From positions 1 through 64,000 of the forward strand of contig CAZKBK010000006.1 of NCBI GenBank assembly GCA_964551035.1: DNA of 64,000 bases. Direction: 5' to 3'. Below are positions 16,049 through 25,557 of the stretch, piece after piece; position 1 is the first letter of the stretch; each line of letters opens with the position of its first letter. Made by a program: the position numbers and the translations under genes. This DNA is from Chryseosolibacter sp964551035 (GTDB lineage Bacteria > Bacteroidota > Bacteroidia > Cytophagales > Cyclobacteriaceae). Under the pieces are notes generated by a model that searched no databases, was not told the DNA's origin, and was given only the letters and a program-made list of their open reading frames with translations.

Positions 16049-17374
16049 ATGACAAACACGTCAAAAAAAATAGCGATTGCCGGTGCCGGACTTGTTGGTT
16101 CGCTGTTGGCCATTTACCTGGCCAGGCGCGGGTACGGGGTATCGGTATTCGAGCGCAGGCCTGACATGCGTACCGGCGGCAACGAGATGGGGCGCTCGAT
16201 CAACCTCGCCCTGAGCGCTCGCGGCATTCGCGCGCTGCAAGCGGTTGGCATGGCCGACGGCCTGAAACAGAACGCCATTCCCATGCACGGACGCATGATG
16301 CATGACGCCGAGGGCAAGCTTTCGTTCCTCCCCTACGGAAAAAAGGGCCAGTACATCAATTCAATTTCGCGAAGCGGACTGAACATGGAGTTGATGGACG
16401 CAGCTGAGCGCGCGGGCGCGACGTTTTACTTCAACCAACGCTGCGCCGGCGCCGACATGGCGCGGACCGCCCTGGTCTTTGACGAAGGGAAGTCCCGGCC
16501 TTTCGACCTTGTGGTTGGCGCAGACGGCGCCTTCTCGGCCGTGCGTGGATCGATGCAGACTACGGACCGGTTCAATTATACCCAGCACTACATTGAGCAT
16601 GGTTACAAGGAACTCGTCATCCCGCCCGGGCACAGCAATACCTTCCGGCTCGAAAAGAATGCGCTGCACATCTGGCCGCGGGAAAGCTTCATGATGATCG
16701 CCCTCCCTAATCCGGACGGCAGCTTTACGTGCACGCTCTTCTTTCCCTTTGAAGGGTCTCCTTCGTTCGCGACGCTGAACGACAACGATGCCGTAGCTGC
16801 ATTTTTTTCCACCACGTTTCCGGACGCCGTGCCGCTCATGCCGACTTTGTTAAGGGATTTTTCTGCAAATCCCACCTCCTCACTGGTAACGATCCGGTGT
16901 TACCCCTGGGTGAAGAACCGGACGTTGCTGATCGGCGACGCCGCCCACGGCGTTGTCCCTTTCTACGGGCAAGGCATGAACGCGGGGTTCGAGGACTGCC
17001 GGATCCTGAACGACCTCCTCGATCAACATGGCGACGACTGGGATAAAGTCCTTCCTGAATTTCAATCGCTGCGCAAACCCGACGCCGACGCTATCGCAGA
17101 CCTGGCCCTGGACAACTTCATCGAGATGCGGGACCTCGTCGCGGATGCGGAGTTCCTGTTGCGGAAAAAGATCGAAGCCAGGTTGCACGAACGTTATCCC
17201 GACCGTTGGATCCCCCAGTACGCCATGGTGACCTTTCACGACGAAATCCGTTATTCGGAAGCGCAGCGGCTCGGAAGAAAACAACGGGAGATCATGGACA
17301 AGGTGATGAAGACAAACGGTATCGCCAACCATTGGGAAACCCTGGATTTCGGTTCGATTGTGGATCAGTTGTGA
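16049..17374 (+). CDS. kmo: Kynurenine 3-monooxygenase
   Basis: A 441-residue FAD-dependent hydroxylase converting L-kynurenine to 3-hydroxykynurenine with NADPH. It has the N-terminal dinucleotide motif GAGLVGSLLA (residues 12-21), the family signature RSINLALSARG, and the second FAD motif GDAAHGVVPFYGQGMNAGFEDC. ATG 16049 is preferred; the longer frame from 15992 would overlap kynU. In this pathway the product goes to KynU and then to the dioxygenase at 13749. The gene ends 5 bases from the stop of the opposing mltF-like gene. Bacterial enzymes of this type often lack the C-terminal membrane helix of the mitochondrial form, as here. Confidence 0.96.
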   Translation: MTNTSKKIAIAGAGLVGSLLAIYLARRGYGVSVFERRPDMRTGGNEMGRSINLALSARGIRALQAVGMADGLKQNAIPMHGRMMHDAEGKLSFLPYGKKGQYINSISRSGLNMELMDAAERAGATFYFNQRCAGADMARTALVFDEGKSRPFDLVVGADGAFSAVRGSMQTTDRFNYTQHYIEHGYKELVIPPGHSNTFRLEKNALHIWPRESFMMIALPNPDGSFTCTLFFPFEGSPSFATLNDNDAVAAFFSTTFPDAVPLMPTLLRDFSANPTSSLVTIRCYPWVKNRTLLIGDAAHGVVPFYGQGMNAGFEDCRILNDLLDQHGDDWDKVLPEFQSLRKPDADAIADLALDNFIEMRDLVADAEFLLRKKIEARLHERYPDRWIPQYAMVTFHDEIRYSEAQRLGRKQREIMDKVMKTNGIANHWETLDFGSIVDQL

Positions 17375-17379
17375 TCGAC

Positions 17380-18816
17380 TCAGGAGGCGATGTGGATGCG
17401 GTATTCGTCGTATCGCTCAAGCACATCCCTTACATAATTTACGGGTTCCTCGCATTTGCAATAGCCCGCCACCACGATCGGGTCGCGATAATAGAAGGGA
17501 TCCGACTTCTTGGTGAGAAAGAACTCTACGTTGTCCTCCCACAACGACGGGTCCTTGCCGTGTTTCCTGGCAAGTTTGCGCGCATCCGTGACGTGCGTGA
17601 GGCCGGCGTTATAGGAGGCAAGGATAAACTTCAGGCGTTCGTCCCTGTCGTCGATGTGTCTGGTCCAGTACTTATCGAGATACTTTAAAAAGGCAACGCC
17701 GGCTTTGAGGCTTTGCCTCGGGTCGTCAAGGTTTGAAACGCCGAAGTGCCGGGCTGTTGCGGGCATGAGCTGCATAAGCCCCCGTGCACCGGCCCAGGAT
17801 TCAACGGAAGGCATGAAGCGCGATTCCTGGTAAACGACGGATGCCAGCAATCGCCAGTCCCATCCCAGGCTTTCCGCGCCGAGCTTGATCAGGCTGTCGT
17901 AGGGAGAAAGTTTGTTTCCACCCAGGGAAGAATAATCGCTCCGCATGCGGATCAAAGAGGTGCGCGGGCTTCGGAAATATCGGTTGTAGATCACCGCAAA
18001 GGTAGCATCCTTCTTGACCTCTGATAACCAGGTGTTGATGGTGTCCCTGAGTTTGGGCGAATTCTTCCGCAACGCCCAGGCCACTTGCTGCGTGACGCTG
18101 ACGGCTGTCTTCACATCGAGGTTGGGATAGTAGTGGGAATTGACTTCCGCGAACATATGGTCCGCCACGGTATAGGGAATCTCGCCAAGGGCAACCCTGC
18201 GCATCAATGACTCGGTCTCCGCGGAAGTGGTATCGCGCACGATGTTAATGTCACCGCCGATCTCTTCCGACAAATTTTCCAAACGGAGTTCGAAACTCGT
18301 TCCCGGCAACACCCAGACCTCCTTACCCACGAGGTAGACCGGATTCCTGATCAATTCCTCCTCGATTTCGTCGGCCGTCATCTGGCGCCAGTTTTCCGGC
18401 TTGCGTTGGACAAGCACCTGGTAGGTGTTGAAGTGGGCATTGGTGAACGAAACGTACTTCCGCCGGTCCTTGGTAACCGTGAGGGGGAAAGCGATGATGT
18501 CGCCTTCACCACGGTTGAGGAGATCAATCGCGCGTTCAACCCCCGAAGTAACTTTGATTTTTAGTCCTATTTTCAACTCCCTGGCGAGGAGGTTGAGCAA
18601 CTCATATTCATAGCCCATGGGCTGCCCCTTGTAGATAAAATAGCTGATCGAATTGTTGTCGATGAGCACATTGATGTGGCCGCGCTTGATGATTTCATCG
18701 AGGTCGAGGTCTACCCTCGGCGTGCTGGTAAAATTGAGGCGGGGGGTGCGATTGCACGACAGGCAGGCAGCAAAAACCAACAAGACACATCCAAAAACGC
18801 GGATTGAACCCGTCAT
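17380..18816 (-). CDS. MltF-like lytic murein transglycosylase, lipoprotein
   Basis: A 478-residue envelope protein. ATG 18816 gives a lipoprotein-type signal (VLLVFAACLSC). Residues about 35-275 form a periplasmic solute-binding fold (extracellular binding protein family 3; YKGQPMGYEYELL, FPLTVTKDRRKYVSFT). The C-terminal part is an SLT goose-lysozyme domain with the catalytic Glu331 in YQESRF and the GLMQLMPATA signature. The combination is that of MltF, which cuts glycan strands and forms 1,6-anhydro ends. It converges on kmo with a 5-base gap. Confidence 0.93.
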   Translation of the reverse strand: MTGSIRVFGCVLLVFAACLSCNRTPRLNFTSTPRVDLDLDEIIKRGHINVLIDNNSISYFIYKGQPMGYEYELLNLLARELKIGLKIKVTSGVERAIDLLNRGEGDIIAFPLTVTKDRRKYVSFTNAHFNTYQVLVQRKPENWRQMTADEIEEELIRNPVYLVGKEVWVLPGTSFELRLENLSEEIGGDINIVRDTTSAETESLMRRVALGEIPYTVADHMFAEVNSHYYPNLDVKTAVSVTQQVAWALRKNSPKLRDTINTWLSEVKKDATFAVIYNRYFRSPRTSLIRMRSDYSSLGGNKLSPYDSLIKLGAESLGWDWRLLASVVYQESRFMPSVESWAGARGLMQLMPATARHFGVSNLDDPRQSLKAGVAFLKYLDKYWTRHIDDRDERLKFILASYNAGLTHVTDARKLARKHGKDPSLWEDNVEFFLTKKSDPFYYRDPIVVAGYCKCEEPVNYVRDVLERYDEYRIHIAS

Positions 18817-18843
18817 AGAAAGGTAAATTAACATTCCGGCACT

Positions 18844-18873
18844 AAATAAAAAAGAGGCCACAGGGAGCCTCTT
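18844..18873 (-). terminator. Rho-independent terminator after the TonB-dependent receptor
   Basis: Read on the minus strand, AAGAGGC and GCCTCTT arms (18873-18867 and 18858-18852) flank an 8-base loop and are followed by a T-rich tail. It lies 21 bases past the receptor stop codon and 28 bases before the mltF-like start. Confidence 0.8.
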
Positions 18874-18894
18874 CTCTATGAAAAACAGTGTGCC

Positions 18895-21570
18895 TTATAA
18901 CAGGATCTTCAGGCTCGTATTCCAGGTTCTTCCGAATCCAAAATAAACACCATTGTAGATGCTTGCGTTTGTGCCCGGTATTGCCAGGTCGCCGGCGTCC
19001 TCCGGATCATAGAGGTTGTTCTCGAATGCCTCCTGGAGATACTCGGTGTCGAGGAGGTTGTTGACATTGACGTTCCAGCGCATCCGCACACCTCCAACCT
19101 TAAACTTATACGAAAAACCGGCGTCGACCAGGCCATAGGATGGCAATTCCCACACCTGCTGGCCTTCCTCAAGAAATGCTTCAAGGTCGAATTGTGCATA
19201 AACGTTGTCGGCATGGTAGTACGACCCGTAGAGGCTCAGGTTTTCGAAGACTTTATACGTGGCCCCAAGGCTGAACGTCATTTGCGCAGCGTCGGCAATT
19301 TTGACGTCCTTCATGTACAACCTCACATTGGAGTCGATGACGTTGTTGTCCTCATCGACGGTTACGGCTTTGAAGTCGTCGGTGTATCGCCAATTGCCGA
19401 GGGAGGCCATACCGTTGATGGTGAGCGCGCTGACCGGCGTGTAGTTGAAGTCGATTTCGACGCCCTGGTGTAACTGGGCGACATTGTCGAAGATTGCGCG
19501 ATCATCAAATGCGCCGTCGTTGTCGGCATCCACGCCGGCGTCGAACTGGCGGTTGCCCCACTGCGAGTGATAGAGGTTGAAGTTGGCCGCGAGGTTCGGC
19601 ATGCGAAGGCCATATCCTGCCTCAAAGGCATACACCGACTGATTTTTTGAGTCGGGGTTCACATCGTTGGTGAAGAACGGAAACACGTTGTCGAAAATGG
19701 GCTGACGGCTGAAAAAGCCGCCGTTTACAAACACGTTGTGGTTGTCGTCGATGTTGTAGTTCGCCCCTGCCTTGACAGTACCGCCGAGGAAGTTCTGCCA
19801 ATCCGATTCCTGCATCGGGTCAGCGTCTTCATAGATGAAATAATCTATGCGTTTGAATCCCTGGTTTGAAAGGGAGACCGACGTGAAGGCCGAAAGTTTG
19901 TCATTGGTGTACTCAAGTTGTCCATAGAGCCCGAGCCAGTTGACAAGGCCATCGTTGTTGTAAGCGATCTGGTTTCCATCCGCACGTCCCTCCGCGGTAA
20001 CGAGATTGCCGGGGTTATTGACGTCGGAGTCATCGATCCATCCGTCGAGGCCCATCAGGTCTTCCACCCTGCGGTAATGCAGGCCGCGGTAGCGGCGGGC
20101 ATCCAATCCTGCAACGAGCGTGAAATTGGAGCTGAGGACATGGGTGAGGTTGGTGATCATACCGAACCAGTTGTGCTCATTCATGGACGCCCGGCGTATG
20201 ATCCCGTCGTAGTAGTTGCCGTTTCCATCCGGCGTGTTATCGGCGCCGAAATCCGCCACGCTTTGGCCCTGGTTCCACCTGACCATATCGTCGAGGCGAA
20301 GCAATCCGTCAGACGTTTTCGGCAGGGCGTAGTATGCGCTTCCGTTGATTCTTCCAAGGTCACCGGTTCCCCCACCGCGTCCAAACGACGCGTACACCGA
20401 AGTCGACAGCTCGGACTTATCGGAAATAGTCCAGTAGTGGTTCAGAAATACTTTGGGCTTGTGATAGAAGTTCTTGCGAATATTAAATTCCTCACCGTTG
20501 AGATAGCCCCAGGAATCGTTGTACTTAAGACCGCGACCGTTGGCGGCCTGGGCACCCAGGCCCTTGTACAAGGCGTAGTCAACGGCGAAAGTCCGCTGGT
20601 TGTGCCACTGCGGCGCGCCAAGGGCCGTGAGATGGAAAGCGTGTTTATCGTTCAGCACCTTCGCCACCGAAGCGAAATAGGAGAAGGCGCGAAACTTTGT
20701 ACCATCGATGTACCCATCGCCGAAGGTATGTGTTCCCTGCGCGGTGAAGGCCCATCCGTTGGAAAGAAGGCCCGTCGAATACATCAGCGCATACTTCTGG
20801 TATCCGTCATTTCCGACAGAGGCGATGACAGAACCCTCTTTTTCCATTTCCGCGGCATTTGTAATGATGTTTATGGAGCCCCCGACAGAAGGAACCGCCA
20901 GTTTAGACGCGCCGAGGCCGCGCTGAACCTGGATCTGCGAGGTCACATCGCTGAGGCCCGCCCAGTTTGACCAGTACACCCAGCCGTTCTCCATGTCGTT
21001 CACGGGAACACCGTTGATCATCACCGCAGTGTTGCTCTGGTCGAACCCGCGAATGTTTACGCGGGAGTCGCCAAATCCTCCGCCCTGCTTGGTAACATAA
21101 ACCGAGGGCGTACTTCGCAAGATCTCCGGAAACTCCTGGTTGCCGATCTTCGCCTCGATCGTCGCACCCTTCACGGTCGACACCGCCACGGGCGTTTTCC
21201 GGTCGATCGCAACGGAGGCAATGACACTCACTTCTTGCAAGCCAATCGCCTGGCCTGAAAGTTTGATGGTCCCCAGGTTGGCCTCGCCTCCCGGCGGTAC
21301 GTCCACGCCAACCTCACGGGTGGCGTATCCGATATACGAGATCAACAGGGTCTGCGCACCCGCAGGTACAGACGAGAGCATAAACGCTCCATTCCCATCA
21401 GTGATGGCTCCGTTGGAGGTGCCTTTGATGAGTACATTGACGCCAACCAGGGACTCGCCCGTACCCTCGTCCAGAACGATACCCTTGACATCACCGCTTT
21501 GGCCAAATGAACAGAAACTGATCAGCAGCAGGACCAGCATCTTCATCGCGTTTGGTAGAGTTTTCCGCAT
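18895..21570 (-). CDS. TonB-dependent receptor with carboxypeptidase-regulatory-like domain
   Basis: An 891-residue outer-membrane transporter. After a signal peptide (residues 9-23, cleavage near SFGQ) comes a carboxypeptidase-regulatory-like domain (VKGIVLDEGTGESLVGVNV ... SYIGYATREV, 27-105), then a plug domain (about 135-245; SVYVTKQGGGFGDSRVNIRG, MINGVPVNDMENGWVYWSNW), then a beta-barrel ending with NTSLKILL and a small C-terminal hydrophobic residue. The substrate is unknown. No SusD gene is adjacent, so this is not a classical polysaccharide utilisation pair. It is divergent from a secreted M14 peptidase, which could suggest peptide uptake. Confidence 0.94.
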   Translation of the reverse strand: MRKTLPNAMKMLVLLLISFCSFGQSGDVKGIVLDEGTGESLVGVNVLIKGTSNGAITDGNGAFMLSSVPAGAQTLLISYIGYATREVGVDVPPGGEANLGTIKLSGQAIGLQEVSVIASVAIDRKTPVAVSTVKGATIEAKIGNQEFPEILRSTPSVYVTKQGGGFGDSRVNIRGFDQSNTAVMINGVPVNDMENGWVYWSNWAGLSDVTSQIQVQRGLGASKLAVPSVGGSINIITNAAEMEKEGSVIASVGNDGYQKYALMYSTGLLSNGWAFTAQGTHTFGDGYIDGTKFRAFSYFASVAKVLNDKHAFHLTALGAPQWHNQRTFAVDYALYKGLGAQAANGRGLKYNDSWGYLNGEEFNIRKNFYHKPKVFLNHYWTISDKSELSTSVYASFGRGGGTGDLGRINGSAYYALPKTSDGLLRLDDMVRWNQGQSVADFGADNTPDGNGNYYDGIIRRASMNEHNWFGMITNLTHVLSSNFTLVAGLDARRYRGLHYRRVEDLMGLDGWIDDSDVNNPGNLVTAEGRADGNQIAYNNDGLVNWLGLYGQLEYTNDKLSAFTSVSLSNQGFKRIDYFIYEDADPMQESDWQNFLGGTVKAGANYNIDDNHNVFVNGGFFSRQPIFDNVFPFFTNDVNPDSKNQSVYAFEAGYGLRMPNLAANFNLYHSQWGNRQFDAGVDADNDGAFDDRAIFDNVAQLHQGVEIDFNYTPVSALTINGMASLGNWRYTDDFKAVTVDEDNNVIDSNVRLYMKDVKIADAAQMTFSLGATYKVFENLSLYGSYYHADNVYAQFDLEAFLEEGQQVWELPSYGLVDAGFSYKFKVGGVRMRWNVNVNNLLDTEYLQEAFENNLYDPEDAGDLAIPGTNASIYNGVYFGFGRTWNTSLKILL

Positions 21571-21613
21571 AGAAGTAGATTTTATTTGGATGGGGATAAA
21601 TGATTTGTTGCCT

Positions 21614-21621
21614 CAAAAATA
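21614..21621 (-). promoter_or_regulatory. Candidate -7 element for the TonB-dependent receptor
   Basis: On the minus strand TATTTTTG matches TAnnTTTG, 43 bases upstream of the receptor ATG. GTTTATC lies upstream as a weak -33 candidate. The gap to the divergent M14 gene is 229 bases. Confidence 0.4.
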
Positions 21622-21746
21622 TCCCTTTGGCGACAGATAAACTTTAAGAGAACTTTAATTCTATCACAAATTTCTTTACATCCCATTAACTCGTTTCATG
21701 TTCCCCAGAAATAAAGAAGGTCTAATCATTTGACTGATACGAAATT

Positions 21747-21768
21747 AATGACCTCTTTAGAAGTCATT
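21747..21768. promoter_or_regulatory. Hyphenated dyad upstream of the M14 peptidase
   Basis: AATGAC (21747-21752) and GTCATT (21763-21768) form the outer arms, and TCT/AGA the inner arms, with one mismatched pair between them. It ends 31 bases before the ATG at 21800. An operator is possible but untested. Confidence 0.35.
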
Positions 21769-21799
21769 TTCCTCACAGTTTCAAAACCCGACGCGCAAC

Positions 21800-24361
21800 A
21801 TGAAACACAAGAGTCTTCTGATCACCGCACTTTGTGTCATCGCCCTCACCTCAAAGCTTGCGGCACAACCCGACCTTTCCTACTACCTCCCCGAAGGCAC
21901 CACCTACGCCGAAAACATTCCCACCCCCAAGTCCATCCTGGGCCATGAGGTTGGCGAGTTTCATGTCAGCCATGACAACCTGGTCCGGTATATGCGCGCC
22001 ATCGACGCGGCATCGGACCGCATCACGCTCGAAGTGATCGGCTATACACATGAAAGAAGGCCGTTGCTGCTCTTGACGATAACATCACCAGAGAACCATC
22101 GCAATATTGAAGCCATCCGGTCGCAGCACGTCCAACTCACCGACCCGGCAAAATCGAATACGTTGAACACCGGGTCTATGCCCGTGGTCTTCTACCTCGG
22201 ATGCAGCATTCACGGCAACGAAGCCAGTGGCACGAATGCGGCGTTGCTCATGGCGTACCACCTTGCCGCGACCCAGGGTCAGCGGATGGAAGCCGTGCTC
22301 CGCAACACCGTCATTCTCCTCGACCCCAGTTTCAACCCCGACGGGATGCAGCGCTTTTCCAGTTGGGTAAACTCACGCAGAAGTAAGTCGATCTCCGCCG
22401 ACCCGTACGACATGGAGCACAACGAACCCTGGCCCGGCGGAAGGACGAATCACTATTGGTTTGACCTCAACAGGGACTGGCTCGTCGCCCAGCAACCGGA
22501 ATCGGCTGCGCGGATCAGGAAGTTCCAGGAATGGAAGCCCAACGTCCTGACGGACCACCATGAGATGGGGACAAATGCCACGTTCTTTTTCCAGCCCGGC
22601 GTTCCCTCCCGCACGCACCCGCTGACGCCGGCGCGCAATCTGGAACTCACGCGAAGGATGGGCGAATTTCATGCGAAAGCGCTCGATTCCATTGGCTCGT
22701 TTTATTACACCCAACAGGGTTTCGACGATTACTACTATGGCAAGGGCTCAACCTTTCCCGATGTACAGGGCGCTGTTGGAATATTGTTTGAACAAGCGAG
22801 TCCCAGGGGCCATGCCCAGGAGAGCGTCAACGGCATTGTGCGTTTTCCCTTCGCCATCCGCAACCAGTTTACGGCGATGTTAAGCTCGCTGGAAGCCGTT
22901 CACGCCATGCGGGTAGACTTCCTCAATTATCAGCGCCAGTTTTTCCGTGATGCGATGAACGAAGCGGGACGGGATCCCGTGAAGGCGATCGTGTTCGGCT
23001 CAAAGGATGAAGCGCGCGCTTTTCACCTCGCCGAAATTGTGGCCAGGCAGGACATCGATATCTACCGGTTGGCGTCTGCGCAAACGCTCAACGGCCGGCG
23101 CTTCCCGGCGGAATCCAGCTACGTGATACCGATGCAGCAGGCGCAATACCGGCTCATCAAGGGAATGTTCGAGAAGCGCACGGAATTCACCGACAGCGTT
23201 TTTTATGACATCTCCGCGTGGACCCTGACCCTTGCTGCCGGCGTCGACTATGAAGAAGTGCGAAACGTGCCCTCGTTGGGTGATCAGGTTAATGAGCCGG
23301 TGCGCCCGCAGGGTGAGATCGTAGGCGAAAAAAGCGACTACGCCTACGTGCTGGATCCCTACGGTTACTACACGCCGCGCGCCATGCACCGGCTACTCGA
23401 ACGCAACATTCGCATAAAAGTAGCAACGGAACCGTTCCATCATACCGACGGACGAAAGTTCGAACGGGGCTCCGTGCTGATTCCTGTTGCGGGTCAAAAT
23501 GTTTCACCAGAGACCATCGATTTCGTAATGCGGGAAATTACCGAGAAAGACGGCCTGGACGTCTACGCGTTCAACACGGGGCTCGATTACCAGGGTGCCA
23601 GTCTTGGGAGCGGGTCGTTTGTCAACGTGGAGAAGCCGGAGATCGCAATTCTCGTAGAGGGCGGTATTTCTTCGTACGACGCCGGGGAGATCTGGCACCT
23701 GCTCGACACACGTTTTGAGATTCCCGTGACGATGCTGCCCCTTGACGTCTTCAATCGCGTGAACCTCGACCGGTACAACACCATCATTTTCCCTTCGGGC
23801 AACTACCGGGGCGTTTCGGAAAGCGCAAAAGAGAGACTCCGGGAATGGATTCAGGCGGGTGGTGTTGCCGTCGGCTTTGAGCAGGCGTTGACCTGGCTGA
23901 CATCCGCCGGACTCGGCAGGTTTGAAATGAAAAAACGGACCCATGAAAATGATATGAAGGCCCGGCCCTACGGGGACATCGGCTACTATCAGGGTGCGCA
24001 ACAAACCGACGGCGCGATCTTCGAAGCCAATGTCGACCTTACCCATCCACTCCTCTATGGATATTATCAACCCAAAATGCCGTTGCTCAAAGGCAACAAC
24101 CTCTATATGGAGAAAGGAGCGAGTCCTTACAGCAACCCGATCGTGTTCACCGCGTCGCCGTTGATGGCGGGGTACATTTCGGAAGAAAACTACAGCATGA
24201 TCAAAGGCGCTTCGGCCGCCGGCGTCTCGGCGCTCGGACGTGGCCGCGTGATCGGGTTTACCGACAATCTCGCTTTCAGGGCCTTCTGGTTTGGAACGAA
24301 CCGGTTGTTGATGAATGCGATCTTTCTTGGGAGGGTGATTGATTCAGATGCGTCGCGGTGA
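21800..24361 (+). CDS. Secreted M14 family zinc carboxypeptidase
   Basis: An 853-residue exported metallopeptidase with a signal peptide (ITALCVIALTSKLAAQ). The M14 domain occupies roughly residues 50-370. The zinc ligands are His138 and Glu141 in SIHGNEASG, plus a later His in LTDHHEMGTN, and the catalytic Glu is in GILFEQAS. The remaining ~480 residues include a region from about 620 resembling a glutamine-amidotransferase-like fold (IAILVEGGISSYDAGEIWHL, IIFPSGNY), common in these large Bacteroidota M14 proteins. It probably degrades external peptides. ATG 21800 directly precedes the signal peptide. Confidence 0.93.
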   Translation: MKHKSLLITALCVIALTSKLAAQPDLSYYLPEGTTYAENIPTPKSILGHEVGEFHVSHDNLVRYMRAIDAASDRITLEVIGYTHERRPLLLLTITSPENHRNIEAIRSQHVQLTDPAKSNTLNTGSMPVVFYLGCSIHGNEASGTNAALLMAYHLAATQGQRMEAVLRNTVILLDPSFNPDGMQRFSSWVNSRRSKSISADPYDMEHNEPWPGGRTNHYWFDLNRDWLVAQQPESAARIRKFQEWKPNVLTDHHEMGTNATFFFQPGVPSRTHPLTPARNLELTRRMGEFHAKALDSIGSFYYTQQGFDDYYYGKGSTFPDVQGAVGILFEQASPRGHAQESVNGIVRFPFAIRNQFTAMLSSLEAVHAMRVDFLNYQRQFFRDAMNEAGRDPVKAIVFGSKDEARAFHLAEIVARQDIDIYRLASAQTLNGRRFPAESSYVIPMQQAQYRLIKGMFEKRTEFTDSVFYDISAWTLTLAAGVDYEEVRNVPSLGDQVNEPVRPQGEIVGEKSDYAYVLDPYGYYTPRAMHRLLERNIRIKVATEPFHHTDGRKFERGSVLIPVAGQNVSPETIDFVMREITEKDGLDVYAFNTGLDYQGASLGSGSFVNVEKPEIAILVEGGISSYDAGEIWHLLDTRFEIPVTMLPLDVFNRVNLDRYNTIIFPSGNYRGVSESAKERLREWIQAGGVAVGFEQALTWLTSAGLGRFEMKKRTHENDMKARPYGDIGYYQGAQQTDGAIFEANVDLTHPLLYGYYQPKMPLLKGNNLYMEKGASPYSNPIVFTASPLMAGYISEENYSMIKGASAAGVSALGRGRVIGFTDNLAFRAFWFGTNRLLMNAIFLGRVIDSDASR

Positions 24362-24454
24362 CGTTCCGGCTTCAGGGTTTCGAAGTTCCGTTGCCCGGCT
24401 CGTCTGTAGAAGACCAGGGTGAGACGGGAAGCGCCGAAAGGAGCAAGCTCGGTC

Positions 24455-24471
24455 GCCGCCAATTCGGCGGC
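24455..24471. other. GC-rich hairpin between convergent genes
   Basis: GCCGCC (24455-24460) pairs with GGCGGC (24466-24471) around AATTC. It lies between the M14 gene and hemB, which converge. No T-run follows, so a terminator role is weakly supported. The rest of 24362-24522 shows nothing clear. Confidence 0.35.
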
Positions 24472-24522
24472 CCGTGATTGAACGCGACGCCGGGGGTCGA
24501 GGGCTGGAGTCCGCGTCGCGAG

Positions 24523-25497
24523 CTATTGGTTCTTCTCTGCGAATTCCTTTGCGAAGTAAGTGAGGATCACATCCGCGCCGGCGCGTTTCATGCTCAACAA
24601 CACTTCGCGCATCACACGGTCGCCGTCGATCCAACCCTTGAGGGCTGCGGCTTTGATCATTGAATACTCGCCGCTGACGTTGTAGGCGGCGATCGGAAGG
24701 TTGGCATGATCCCTGAGCAATCGAATGACGTCGAGGTAAGATAGCGCCGGTTTCACCATCAGGAAATCGGCCCCTTCCCGGGTATCGAGTTCCGCCTCGA
24801 TAAGGGCTTCTCTGCTGTTGGCCGGATTCATTTGATAGGTTTTTTTGTCGCCGAACTTCGGGGCCGAATCGAGGGCGTCGCGGAACGGATTGTAAAATGC
24901 GCTGGCATACTTCGCCGTGTAACTCATGATGGACACGTCGGTGAAGCCGTGCTGATCGAGTAGCTGACGGATGTATCCGACGCGTCCATCCATCATGTCA
25001 GACGGTCCGACGATGTCAATTCCCGTTTCTGCCTGGGCAAGGGCCATCCTGCCCAGGATCTCAAGCGTGGCGTCATTGACGATCTTTCCGTTCTCAACGA
25101 ATCCGTCATGGCCGTCGGAGCTGTAGGGATCCATGGCCACGTCCGTCATGATGCAGGCCTCAGGAAACTGTTTCTTTATTTCGCGAAGCGCCCGAAGGTA
25201 AAAGAAGGTGGGATCATAGCTGCGCGAAGCCGTCTTGTCTTTGTGCTGATCTTCCACGGCGGGGAAAACGTCGAATGCACGGACGCCAACCTTCATGCAG
25301 GCTTCGATCTCTCTGAGCATTTCATCGGTGCTCAATCGAAATATGCCCGGCATGCTGCCGACCTCCACGCGACGGCCGTTACCCTCAATCAGAAAAAGCG
25401 GGAATATGAGGTCTGTTGTTTTAACGTGACACTCCTCCACCATGGATCGGATGGTTTCACTCTTTCGGTTGCGGCGCGGTCGTCTGGTATTCAGCAT
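24523..25497 (-). CDS. hemB: Delta-aminolevulinic acid dehydratase (porphobilinogen synthase)
   Basis: A 324-residue cytosolic enzyme joining two 5-aminolevulinates to porphobilinogen in haem synthesis. The two active-site lysines are Lys196 (SYTAKYASAFY) and Lys249 (FLMVKPALSYLD). The metal-site segment reads TDVAMDPYSSDGHDG, with Asp in place of the Cys triad of zinc enzymes, so the enzyme should be of the Mg-dependent class. Haem supply connects it loosely with the ccm operon further on. It may be cotranscribed with the DUF3667 gene, which lies 60 bases upstream on the same strand. Confidence 0.97.
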   Translation of the reverse strand: MLNTRRPRRNRKSETIRSMVEECHVKTTDLIFPLFLIEGNGRRVEVGSMPGIFRLSTDEMLREIEACMKVGVRAFDVFPAVEDQHKDKTASRSYDPTFFYLRALREIKKQFPEACIMTDVAMDPYSSDGHDGFVENGKIVNDATLEILGRMALAQAETGIDIVGPSDMMDGRVGYIRQLLDQHGFTDVSIMSYTAKYASAFYNPFRDALDSAPKFGDKKTYQMNPANSREALIEAELDTREGADFLMVKPALSYLDVIRLLRDHANLPIAAYNVSGEYSMIKAAALKGWIDGDRVMREVLLSMKRAGADVILTYFAKEFAEKNQ

Positions 25498-25557
25498 ATG
25501 TCTAAAGCGGACACAAAGGTAACCCCCGGGGCGTCAGAAAAAAAGGATGCGGCGGAA

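Noticed and set aside
19918..20970. 350-codon frame opposite the TonB-dependent receptor
   Set aside because: No recognisable domain; it results from codon bias of the true gene on the other strand.
18895..24361. SusC/SusD-type polysaccharide utilisation locus
   Set aside because: The receptor lacks an adjacent SusD and no glycoside hydrolase is near; the neighbour is a peptidase.
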